From positions 57,476,001 through 57,536,000 of the forward strand of contig OX485804.1 of assembly GCA_950295325.1 (NCBI GenBank): a stretch of 60,000 bases of DNA. Direction: 5' to 3'. The notes beneath the pieces were generated by a model. It was not told the origin of the DNA, made no database searches, and saw nothing but the letters and a program-made list of their open reading frames with translations. Below, in pieces: positions 21,801 through 31,520 of this stretch. The translations under genes and the position numbers were made by a program. Every line of letters starts with the position of its first letter. The first letter of the stretch is position 1. The DNA comes from Polytrichum commune (lineage: Eukaryota > Streptophyta > Polytrichopsida > Polytrichales > Polytrichaceae).

Positions 21801-22188
21801 TAAGGTAGGGGTGGCAATTTCCGTGCGGGTCCTAAAGTCGACCCCTATGTCGGAAGCACCTATTTAGGTGCTTTTACATGGGTTTACAAAAGCACCTATC
21901 AAGGTGCTTTTACCGTTCACAGCGCTGCCAGCATTTCATTGGCTGCCAGCGGTCGGTTTTAGAAATCCACCCTGTGGATATACCACGTACCCTATGTGCG
22001 AGTGTTGGTCACTCTACAAGGTTTCCTTTAAAAATTTGTAAGAAATCATAAACATGCTGGAAAATTTTGATTTTTTCATAGTTGCTCTTGCACTAGCTTT
22101 GCGGAGCGCTCATAATTTATAAAAAAAAAATTCAGCATCCCAACTAGACACATATGAAATTTGGACGGAAATTGCCACCCCTACCTTA
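21801..22188. mobile_element. MITE with TAAGGTAGGGGTGGCAATTT ends
   Basis: A 388-bp element with a 24-bp perfect terminal inverted repeat beginning TAAGGTAGGGGTGGCAATTT. TAGGGGTGGCAA-type ends are familiar from plant hAT elements. However, 9-bp near-identical direct repeats (GTAAGAAGG at 21781-21789, GCAAGAAGG at 22189-22197) would instead suit a Mutator-like 9-bp duplication if the true left end is slightly further out. Two short hairpins built on AGCACCT/AGGTGCT lie at 21854-21873 and 21886-21909. No ORF of note. Confidence 0.75.
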
Positions 22189-22600
22189 GCAAGAAGGACA
22201 CAAAAATCCTCACTTTGAGGAACAAATGAACTACTCATCTCATACGCACGTTAAAAAAACAATTTATACTCCGAGAAAGACGACCACAACCCAATACTTA
22301 ACATCGCAAATCAACTACTACTAATCCCGGGAACATTCAACACCTAGACTCGTCCACCTTTGTGGGGTACTACATGATCTTTTCTCACCTTCGATTTTAA
22401 ATACGAAGCCGGGTCACATTGTACGGGTGGCGCGTCCTTGGGGCCCGGGCCCCAACTTACTAAGGTGCGGGGCCGTAGTGTGAGACAAAGTCCAAACCCT
22501 TCCTTTCCCTTAGTCGGGCCACACTAAGTGGCTAGCTAGTCGGCTAGTTTGGGGGAAGGAAGGAAGGGAAAGGGGGGGGGGGGTCATAAGCCCGACCCCG
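22189..22600. other. GC-rich patch with palindrome and poly-G
   Basis: This includes an 18-bp perfect palindrome TTGGGGCCCGGGCCCCAA at 22438-22455 and a 12-G run at 22572-22583. Segments such as CGGGTCACATTGTACGG and CCGTAGTGTGAGAC form a weak inverted pair around the palindrome, so a small Harbinger-like MITE may be present. Confidence 0.4.
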
Positions 22601-22904
22601 CTTGCTCACTCGCAAAGAACACACCCGTTTGCATTGCAGTGACAAATAAGGTACCACGTGATTAGGGCTGATTTTTCACAAAGTTTTTGCCCGTCCACGT
22701 TCAAAAACCTTGAATTGAAAGGCAAAAAATATTGCAACCCGTTGCAAAACCGGTAATTTCTAAACCAACCCGTCCATGGAAAGGTTAAAGAAAAAACAAC
22801 CCGTCCCAAAACCGGTTTGAAAATGAAAATACCCGTCCCGCAAGAGGTATAAATAAGTTTCTTACAATGTTGGTAGAAAATTAGAAAAAAGAGAGAAAAA
22901 AACC

Positions 22905-22980
22905 CCAAAAAACCGAAAGATGTCGACATGTGACTGATTGCACTTGGACACAATAAGATCTTGACAAATTACGCCTTCAA
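22905..22980 (+). repeat. Dispersed repeat R, partial copy 4
   Basis: Only the middle part is present: AACCGAAAGATGTCGACATG, then TTGCACTTGGACACAATAAG and ATCTTGAC. It is diverged from the other copies. Confidence 0.4.
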
Positions 22981-23803
22981 TGTTTGTTAGTTATTTGTCT
23001 TTTGATGTCGATTCTCATCTTTCCAGTACACCCCATTCTAAATTTTGTGGTTGATGAATTAATGTATGCAGGTGACTCAAGCACTTCAAGATGGATATTT
23101 TGATTGGGTATTAGTGGTTTGATTGCATTATGCTTTTATTCACATGTCATATGTGACATAATGTAACTGATATTTGTACCATTTATTTTTTGGAAAAAAT
23201 CATCAAAAAAATTGTTATTTTTAGAACCCGTCCAAAGTGAATTTGACACGTCCAAAAACCAGTTCATTTTCTAAGAACCCGTCCACTGAAAATGATGTTT
23301 TTTTTTTTTTATGAACATGTCCTTGGACATGTTAGGGACCTTCTGAAAAATCACCACTGTGACGTGATGATGATTAAGGCAGTGGCATCTGTAAAGTAAA
23401 GGGCGCCCTAGAGCCTATCCACAGGCTGACTCACCTACAACAACCCCCCCCCTTTGCGCTCCTATGCCCGCTTGCGACCTACCTATCGTATGGAGCACGT
23501 ACTGACGCTGGAAGACGTGTACTGACGTGCACAGACGCGTACAGACGCGTACGGGCGAGAGCGTATTCGTTTCTCCTGACTCCTCTTACCGCAGCGAGAA
23601 TTGTTCCCCAAGTCTGCCTAAAATTAAAATTGTTCCGCAAAGGAAAGGGGGGGGGGGGGGGGGTGCTATGTAGTAGGCCATTCTGGTCATTACTTCATTC
23701 ATTCATTCATTCATTGTTGGTGTTGAAGATTGTTTCCCAAGTTTGTGAGTGATTCATCCATGATGAATCTACGGTAGAGAAGCCGGAGGGGGAGGGAGGA
23801 GAT
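22981..23803. other. No gene; G17 run and simple repeats
   Basis: AT-rich to 23380, then a GC-richer segment (23390-23620) with repeated ACGCGTACAGACGCG-type words, a 17-G run at 23647-23663 and a short (CATT)n run near 23695-23715. Nothing coding was recognised. Confidence 0.45.
23647..23663 (+). repeat. Poly-G tract (17 G)
   Basis: An uninterrupted run of 17 G. Comparable runs of 11-12 G lie at 22572, 26661 and 45780. Confidence 0.9.
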
Positions 23804-24090
23804 TATTACACTAAATGGGATATTTAGTGTTTGATTATATTTAGTGTTGTTGTTACTACCTTACCCTGCTCAACACTAATTTCCAAGTTTTGGCAATTAG
23901 TGTTAGAAGATATGCTGGAATTCTTCTTTTATCATTTTCCCCTTTCATATCTTTAGTAACACTAATATCAAACATGTAACTTCCACATATTACCATAGTT
24001 GATATTGAGTGTTTAGGGTTTACATTTGATGTTACTTGTTTTTCATAGGGTTATTGGTATATAGTGTATGTGTTTGTATTTAGTGTAGTG
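23804..24090. mobile_element. CACTA-like MITE, family C1, copy 1
   Basis: About 287 bp. The left end reads TATTACACTAAATGGGATAT and the reverse-complemented right end reads CACTACACTAAATACAAACA. It shares its interior (GCTCAACACTAATTTCCAAG-like and CACATATTACCATAGTTGAT) with 27112-27417. No 3-bp target duplication is evident. Confidence 0.65.
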
Positions 24091-24714
24091 TTGGGCGGGT
24101 ATTTGCATTTTGTTACGAACCCTTGGTTCTGGTATTTGAAGACAATTTGGAAGCAATGAATCCTTGGTTACGACGTTCTTAAAGTTTCTACAATAAACGA
24201 ACCTCCGGTCCAAGTTATTTTAACAAAAAATCAAAGATCCGGTGGTTTTCATGAAAGAACACTTTGCTACTGCTTTTAGGCCTTTGACCCAAAAAGTGAT
24301 GGTTTTAGTATACCATAGCACTATTTTGGTCCACTTTACCATGCTTGCACCCCAATGCATCTTACAAATCCTTTTTGTTTTTTTAAATGAAAGCGCCATT
24401 TTGGGATGAATATGTCCATATTTGAATGACATTATGTAAAATAATCCATGGTTGGTGTCATTTTGACTTTCTTGAAGAAGAAGGGTTGGGTCATTGAACC
24501 TCCTCAAATTAAGATGAACTATTAAAGAGCGCGTTTGAAGTAGTTAGTGTTGAGTGGGTATGGAGCATTGACTATTTAGGTGTCCCAACTAATGAGATAT
24601 TGTATTACTCCTTAGAATAATATTATAAGTTTATGGAGGGCATTGAACCATTTTGTACCCAAAAGTAGGTGAATAAAGGTTGGTGTTTGAAAAAGACATG
24701 TCTACCTTAAAGGT
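24091..24714. other. No feature seen
   Basis: A 95-codon minus-strand ORF at 24220-24507 has no recognisable domain. Nothing else was noticed. Confidence 0.35.
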
Positions 24715-25182
24715 CACTTCACACTAGCACTTCACACCAAGTTTACTATTGGGCTATTAACGCGCTAAGACCCACATGACTGTAGACTTTGAGAGCCAAA
24801 GGGACCAAGTAAAGTTTGAATGAATGGAAAAAAAACTACGTGAAGTCAATCCTCCATGGCATGGAACAAAAGATGTTTCATGGTCTACTTGATTTTGCGT
24901 CAAGCTCACCTCAAACATGCTGGTTGAACACAATTTGGAAGACTGTAACACTCCAAATTCTAAGAACCATGTTTGCTTTATTTACAACGTTTATGGGTAG
25001 AAAGACCCACGTAAATACATTAGTAATGAAACAATGTGTAGTTGAGAGCCAACATCACATGTCTTTAGACTACACATGAAGATATGTAACCACACAAAAT
25101 TCAATCTCAGAATTCCATGCCAACAAGCTTTGGATGAAATTCAAGGTCCTCATAGCACCCCTTTGCCATAGTGTAAAGTTGG
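24715..25182. mobile_element. Old H1-like MITE, diverged copy
   Basis: The left end AAGGTCACTTCACACTAGCA resembles the H1 terminus. The interior tracks H1 (GTTTCATGGTC-CTTG, then CACTCCAAATTCTAAGAACC and ACCCACGTAAAT in place of ACCCGCATGAAT). The right end is decayed: GCCATAGTGTAAAGTTGGCG near 25165-25184. No target duplication is preserved. Confidence 0.55.
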
Positions 25183-26525
25183 CGATGGATATGATACATG
25201 CTTCATGGAAACTTCTTATAATTGATGTTTTTATCCTTTTACTACTCTAACTAACCAGGTGTTGGGTAAACAATGAACACGGATATTGTGAAGCACTCGC
25301 CTTTGTAAAGCTCTTAAGGGCATGTAACAATTGAGACTGAACGTTAAACGTTGGTCACTTGCATTTTTAAGATACTAAGGTCTCATCCACCCGATCGGGT
25401 CCACCTTAGCATCTAAAACCACGATTGACATTGGTAGAACCTACACCAAAATCTCTAATGATATATATTGACACAGAACCCTCTAACTTAGTTCATATTG
25501 TAAACATCTACAAGTGAATTCTCAATTGATGGGTAAGACAATTGACCACACATGCCAAGTTTCGCCCACACTAAATCATGAACGGTGTGGATGGGATAAT
25601 TAAGCACATGCTTTGGGGAGCATATTACGTGGGAAATGAACAACATTGTGTCTATCTTTGTAAACATAACCTTGCCTCTTCGATGAATGACTAGCATGGG
25701 TTTTGTGAAGCCCCTAGACCTCCACAAAATCCTCGTAGCTTCATCTACCCTAAGAATCCACCTTGAGATCATAGGCAATGAACTAGTCTAGTAGGACCCC
25801 CTTGCCATGATTAAGCACAAACTTTGGAGGTGGGGTCTTTTTGGGGATATGACATTGCTCACTTGAGATCCCTAGGTGTGTGAAGAGTGACGAATTTGAA
25901 AGGTTTACAAGTTCATAGAACATTTGGCGGTTTTATTACAAGTTTTGATCAATGGTTTTGTGACATGTGGCACTTTTACTTCAAAATTGGACAAATTAGT
26001 GTGAACCATGATACTAGGGTATTCTTACCTAGTCTAATCTTTTGGGAGTGAGCCCAAGCTTGGGTGATGAACCATAATAAGCTTTGAGATTGTAGAACTA
26101 GTTTGTTGGATGGACTCCTTCCCTCCAAATGGATGGGAAGACCGGACTTAAGTTACGAACACACGGCCCACCCAATTGGCTAGGGATTCGTGGTGTCTAC
26201 GTAAAACTTGTCCATTGGGAAGATGAAAACCGTAGCAAACTATTTCGTAGCTTGAAAATGACTACTTTAAAGCGATTCGACTTTGAAAATAGCATCAAAG
26301 ACCATGAATTAGTCCAGTGGAATTCAATTGGAATGAATCAGCCCTCGACCTTCAAAGGGGGCTTATTTATGCTAAGACACTTGTTCGAAGGAAATTGGAC
26401 TGCATGCTCAATATTTGTTCATCATTCCTAGGTTCAACATGTCAACATGTTTGGGACATGTTTGATCAAGTAATGCACACAATCATGTTCACTTTGGCAA
26501 CCAATGACTAAGTTAAGCGAACCTA
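25183..26525. other. No feature seen
   Basis: ORFs of 96-100 codons (25488-25778 minus, 26129-26431 plus) show no known domain. No repeat structure was noticed. Confidence 0.4.
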
Positions 26526-26527
26526 TC

Positions 26528-26622
26528 ATGGTATTGAGTGGTGTGTGGCTAGGTGTGGATGTAGACATGAACGCCAAAACAACACGTGTTTAAAAGATAT
26601 TGGACTACGTGCTCGAGATGTA
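26528..26622 (+). repeat. Dispersed repeat S, copy 3
   Basis: It contains GTGTGTGGCTAGGTGTGGAT, then a CACGTGTTTAAAAGATATTG block, close to the S consensus. Confidence 0.55.
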
Positions 26623-26694
26623 TTTACCATTCTAAGCTCAATAGTCAACATGATTGGGAAGGGGGGGGGGGAGCTTGTGTGGCCATTTAATGTT

Positions 26695-26850
26695 CAAGGA
26701 ATCTCACTTTGACAATGAATAAAATGTTCATGTGAGTTCCACAAATTATATGGAAAATGACGATAGACGTGGATGGGCCATCATCTCACACCAATTGCGT
26801 GTTTCACAACCTACAATAAGTGAGCGCAAATTTCCAACTACCCACTTAGC
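26695..26850 (+). repeat. Dispersed repeat Q, copy 2
   Basis: CACTTTGACAATGAATAAAA and, further on, CATCTCACACCAATTGCG match the copy near 46420-46540. It is noncoding. An 11-G run at 26661-26671 sits just upstream. Confidence 0.5.
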
Positions 26851-26885
26851 TTAAGACTATGATTTGGAATTGTCAAATAATCTTA

Positions 26886-27103
26886 GGGCCACTTCACACA
26901 CGAGCCAAGGGCCGCGACCATGTAACTAGGAGGGCCCTTGATTCTCATCCAAAGGACATGCCATTGACATGGTCTGCTAGGAGTTGCACCATACCTGCCT
27001 CTTGGAGGTGGGCATGATGCAAATTCCAACAGACGATGGAACATCACCCATAGTCTTAGAATGCAATGATCACGGACCTTCAATTTCGTGTGTGAAGTGG
27101 TCC
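26886..27103. mobile_element. Short PIF/Harbinger-like MITE, H1-type ends
   Basis: A 218-bp element with ends GGGCCACTTCACACACGAG and, reverse-complemented, GGACCACTTCACACACGAA. It is preceded by TTA (26883-26885); the right flank TCT does not match. Its interior is different from and shorter than the other H1 copies, suggesting an internally deleted or rearranged subfamily. Confidence 0.78.
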
Positions 27104-27111
27104 TCTAACTA

Positions 27112-27417
27112 AACTACATGAAATAGGATATTTAGTGTTGTTACCACCCTACTTTGCTCAACATTAATTTTCAAATCTTTAACAATTAGTGTTAGAAGAC
27201 ATGCTAAAAGATATGTTGGAATTCTCCTATTATAATTGTTAATTTTGTTTTTCATATCATTACCGACACTAAATTCAACACTTCCACATATTACCATAGT
27301 TGATATTTAGTGTTTGAGTTTACAATTAATGTTACTTGCTATCATAGGGTTATTGACATTTAGTGTATGCGTTCGTATTTAGTGCATCAAACACTAAAAA
27401 TCCTATTTAGTGTAGTG
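27112..27417. mobile_element. CACTA-like MITE, family C1, copy 2
   Basis: About 306 bp. The left end AACTACATGAAATAGGATAT and the reverse-complemented right end CACTACACTAAATAGGATTT pair imperfectly. The interior matches 23804-24090. It starts only nine bases after the previous MITE. Confidence 0.65.
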
Positions 27418-29176
27418 GCGTGCTTCGTGTCTTTACAACAAGTGGTTGCAGAGCTAAAAATGTCCATTTAAGGCCCACTGACGCTACAGCTCCTTCATCC
27501 GCGATGGATGGGTTTTCCACGGGCGCCTCAAAGCCCGCCAGGCTACCACTGTAGCCATGGACTCGCCTACCATACGAGAAGCGTATAGAAGAGTATAGAA
27601 CACCGTATCCATACGGTTTCTCCTTCGCGAAGAGAGAAATAGGGAGGAGCGAGCGTCAAGTCTCTCTGAGAGAGAGCACTTTCCCTTGCCTCCTTCCTCG
27701 CATTGTTCCTTAGGGTTTCATCTTTCGGTGCGAGTGCCCAAATCCATTACGTGCTTACTCTTGAGTCTACGGCCTGTTCGATCCATCCATTCACGTCTGT
27801 AGTAAAGAGGAGTGCTTGTATGTCAGCAGCCGTTTCCCATGCTGCGACGTGAGCGGAGGAGTATGTGGGATCGGGGTTTGAGAGGCGATTGAAGAACAGG
27901 GGGTTACAGAGTCAAATGCGTGCACATGCGGTTTTGGATGAAGTTAGGGGATAGCGTGGTGTCAAATATCGGTGATATGTTGACCTGAAGGTTGTGGCCG
28001 TTGGTTGGTTGGAAGGGAGAAAGCAAGCAAGAAAGAAAGAGGGAGGGGGAGAGAGATAGAGGTGTCTGCGTGTGTAGTGTGTAAAAGGTGGAGCGTTATT
28101 GTGAAGCTCTGTTGTGTCGTGAGCCCTAAGTTTGGGCGAGTCTGAGCATGCCGTTGTTATAATTTTTGAGGCTGCGGAGTGGACGCATTCACATTTTTGA
28201 GGTTGTGAGATTTTGAGATTCGAGTGGATATGGAAAGGCATGCAAGTAGCGTGGTTTCTGAGAGCAATTGCAATCGGGGTGGAGAGTTTTTTTAAATGGG
28301 AGTGAGAGGTGAAGAGTTGAGCGTTGTTGCTTCGAGAGATATCTTTCTTTACGGAGTGAAGTGACTACCTCGTCGCGGAGTTTAAGAATCAATTCAAGGC
28401 TGCTACTAGTTTATAGAACGATCAGTCGTTTGGTTATCTAAGGAGCGAGCGGATCTTGGCTAGAAGAACAAGAAACCTATCTCTTGGCCCGATTGTAGCG
28501 GAGGGGATAGTTCGATACGGACGTCGATGATGTCTTGTTTGAACACTACTCCCTCAATTTTGAATATTGTTGCACCACTATACAAGTTTCTGGAGCAACT
28601 AGAAGTTGTATGCGGTCATCGTCCGTTGGTGTTATCTCTTTAATAATCTTTTGTAGTTTGTGTTCGTTAGACGAATCAGGGCGTATTATCTGAAATCTGG
28701 AGAACAAGTAGAGTTATCAGAGCGCTGCAGGAATTAGAGTTATATCTTCTCTATTGGATAGTTTATTTTAGTAAAAGACGTGTAAAGAAGAATAGGAAGC
28801 TGTTTGTGACGAATATAGGCAGAAAATCTGTTGAAATTTGTCCTATTTTTCCTAGAAAGAAAACGAAGTTAAGCGTCATGGAGTTCGTAAGTAAGCAAAG
28901 TGCGTGAGGGCGCGATGTAATCGTTGGGCTTCCACAGTTGCTGAGCTTTGCTTGCAACTGTATACTTGTTACTGTGAATAGTGTATATTGTATAATACTG
29001 GCATCACATAAAAAGATCAACTACTAATACATTTCTTTAGAGAGGGAGGGGGATTCTTCAGCGGGTGATTTGATTATTTGTAGCAAAGTCGACTCAGAAC
29101 CTTTTTTTTATTCTGGTTCTCTCGAATTAGGAGATTAAAAACAGTGATAAACTAGTTGTTGTAGCAGTTTTAAAAG
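27418..29176 (+). promoter_or_regulatory. Probable promoter and 5' leader region of the PI4K gamma gene
   Basis: Apparently unique, non-repetitive sequence between the MITE at 27417 and the PI4K start codon. It is GC-richer near 27470-27760 and has GA-rich tracts (around 28019-28065, AAGAAAGAAAGAGGGAGGGG). Many upstream ATGs occur, so a spliced leader is likely if transcription starts far upstream. The last 70 bases before the ATG contain a T-rich tract ending in AAAAACAG, a possible 3' splice site of a leader intron. No TATA box or start site could be assigned with confidence. Confidence 0.4.
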
Positions 29177-31520
29177 ATGGCAGCCTCAGGTCTTGTTTTG
29201 GTTCCAGTGGAAGTTACATCGCCGACGAGTCTTCACGGGTTGATTCCATCTTTGGAACCGATTCAGATCTACCTTGTCACACCTGGCTCAAGTTCCGTCA
29301 TACCGATGAGGGTTCAAAGCTCCGATACTATAGCATCAGTGAAACTGCGCATTCAGGCGTACAAGGGGTTTTACACCAAACATCAGCGGCTGGTGTATGG
29401 TGGACGGGAGCTAGATCGTGACAACAAGACGATCACGGATTACGGCGTCTCACATGGTGAGATACTACATCTGGTGTTACGTCTCTCGGATCTGATCGAC
29501 GTCACGGTGAAAACATCTGGTGGGAAGGAATATCTCTTCCAAGTGGAGAAGAACAGGAATGTGGGAGACTTGAAGCGGAGGATCTCTGAGAGGGAAGGTG
29601 GGCTGGCACCTGACGCCCAACAGCTGGTTCTGAGAGGTCAGAATCTTGAAGATCAAAGATGTGTAGATGATTTATGTCTCCATGATGATGTTGTGGTACA
29701 TCTGTATGTGCGGCGAACTGCAAAAGTCAGGACAAGGTATGTTGGTAGAGATGTAGAGCTTTCTATAACAGCAGAGGAGATTGTAGTACCTGGGAAGAAG
29801 GGCGTTGTGAATGCGGAGAAAGAAAATGTACAGGTCCTTCCCCAGAAAAAATATACAATTCGGCAACTCCAACCGAGTTATAATGAAGGTTACTATGTTG
29901 AAGAAGTTAGCAAGAGTCAGCAGGCAAAACAAACCCTACATGTATTGGAGCAAGCTCGGGGGATTTTGCCATTCCAGATTCCGGATATCTTACTTGACAT
30001 TTTAGCACAAGCTAAAGCTGGGATTCAAGGAGGGTACAGTCCAACTCTAGCAGCTGAAGGGTCGGGTGGGTCCTACTTTTTGAAAAGCTCTTACGGCGTA
30101 GAGAATGTAGCGATCTTCAAGCCTGTTGACGAGGAGCCTTGCGCTGTAAATAATCCCCGCGGGTTCTCCTCTAGCTCAGGAGGTGAAGGTCTGAAGAAGG
30201 GCACGAGAGTTGGCGAGGGCGCCTTTAGGGAAGTCGCTGCGTACCTGCTGGATCACCCTATCGATGGCCTCCGGAGGGCTTTGGGTTCTTACACAAAACG
30301 TCCAATGGGCTTCGCGGGTGTACCCCCTACTATGATGGTTCGATGTGCTCACGAAGCTTTCCATTATGCTCAAGATTCTTACGACTCGGTGAAGAAGGCG
30401 AAATGGGGCTCTCTCCAGCAGTTTGTCCATGCCTTTAGCAGTTGTGAAGAAATGGGATCGGCGAGCTTCGATGTTGAAGAAGTGCATAAAATCGCCGTAC
30501 TCGACATGAGGTTGGCCAATACTGACAGAAATGGTGGGAACATCTTGGTCTGCAGAGACGAAAACAATTCGTTGCGGCTTGTACCGATTGACCATGGGTA
30601 TTGCTTACCTGAGAAGGTGAGTGAAGGCCCATATTCCCCCCTCTCCCCCCGCATGTATTCGGTCAATTTATTTATTTATCAAGATTCTTCTATCAGTAGG
30701 GACGATTGATTTCTGTTGGCAATTAAGGTAGACGTGTGTTGTTCACTTTTCTCTCTTGCACCCATTTCTTGTAGGATAAGAAACATTTCGCAATAAGTGC
30801 GATATAATTAACAACTCCATATTGTGGCCATATCCATTTTCATAATCTCGTAGCTCGTATGAATTGATCTTCTTCGTTATGGAATTGAAGATTCTCGAGC
30901 TCATTTATGGTCATATACTTCGCCCTAATTATGAATGGTCATATACAGCAGCCTATTGATCCTGGAATGGTTAGCACATTTCGAGCATATAGTCCAGTCG
31001 CTTCTAAAGACATGATTTCTTTTTGCTGTCCCTTCTTAGATTGACACCTAACTGCATATCACTCAAAACACATGTGTTCAAATTATTCCCATATTGGGTT
31101 TAGAAATATCATGTCATCAACCCCATGATTCTGTCTTGTCTACAGTTCGAAGATATCACGTTTGAATGGCTGTACTGGTCGCAAGCTGAGCTCCCATTCT
31201 CTGAGTCTACTACAAAGTATATAGCTATGATGGATGCGGACAAAGACATTGCACTTCTTCGGCAGGCTGGTTGGTCTCTCCGAGCTCCTTGTAAACGAGT
31301 GTTCCGTGTGACAACATTGCTTCTGAAGAAAGGTGCAGCCGCTGGTCTCACACCCTTTGCGATTGGTTCCATGATGTGTCGAGAAACTTTAGACAAAAAG
31401 TCGCTTCTCGAGGAGATGGTAGAAGAAGCTGAACAGAAGGTGCCCATCAACTCTGACAAAGACTTCATGGCCGCTGTTTCTAGTGTAATGGACGTATACG
31501 TGAACAATGCGAAAAATTAA
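29177..31520 (+). CDS. Phosphatidylinositol 4-kinase gamma (ubiquitin-like domain PI4K)
   Basis: Two exons, 29177-30616 and 31146-31520, encode 604 residues, a usual length for plant PI4K gamma proteins (about 550-650). Residues ~30-104 and ~108-180 are two ubiquitin-like domains (IYLVTPGSSS...LRLSDL; IDVTVKTSGG...VHLYVRR). A PI3/4-kinase-like domain starts near 296: GSGGSYFLK (296-303), VAIFKPVDEEP with Lys315, REVAAYLLDH (351-360), the catalytic loop RLANTDRNGGN (445-455) and the metal-binding-like DHG in VPIDHGYC (469-476). The family is named for PI 4-kinase similarity. Some plant members act as Ser/Thr protein kinases on ubiquitin-pathway targets, so substrate cannot be inferred. An in-frame TAA at 29171-29173 fixes the ATG. 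The intron (GAGAAG|gtgagt...ctacag|TTCGAA) falls between Lys480 and Phe481, phase 0; skipping it continues CLPEK into FEDITFEWLYW, the expected family sequence. All visible key residues are present and the gene looks intact. Confidence 0.95.
30617..31145 (+). other. PI4K gamma intron (529 bp), partly repeat S
   Basis: The donor is GTGAGT at 30617 and the acceptor CTACAG ends at 31145. Reading through would give 31 extra residues and a stop at 30709. From about 30858 to 31126 the intron resembles, on the minus strand, the block at 340-606: both have GTATGAAT..., GGTTAGCACA, and a CTTCTTAGATTGACACCTAA box like TTCTTAGATTCACACCTAAC. Much of this intron is therefore an old insertion of dispersed repeat S. 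Confidence 0.8.

Noticed and set aside
30176-30666. 139-codon and 95-codon minus-strand ORFs
   Set aside because: They are antisense shadows of the PI4K kinase domain.
30617-30709. PI4K reading frame continuing to a stop at 30709
   Set aside because: It would truncate the kinase. A consensus GTGAGT donor at 30617 and a matching acceptor at 31145 restore the expected family sequence.
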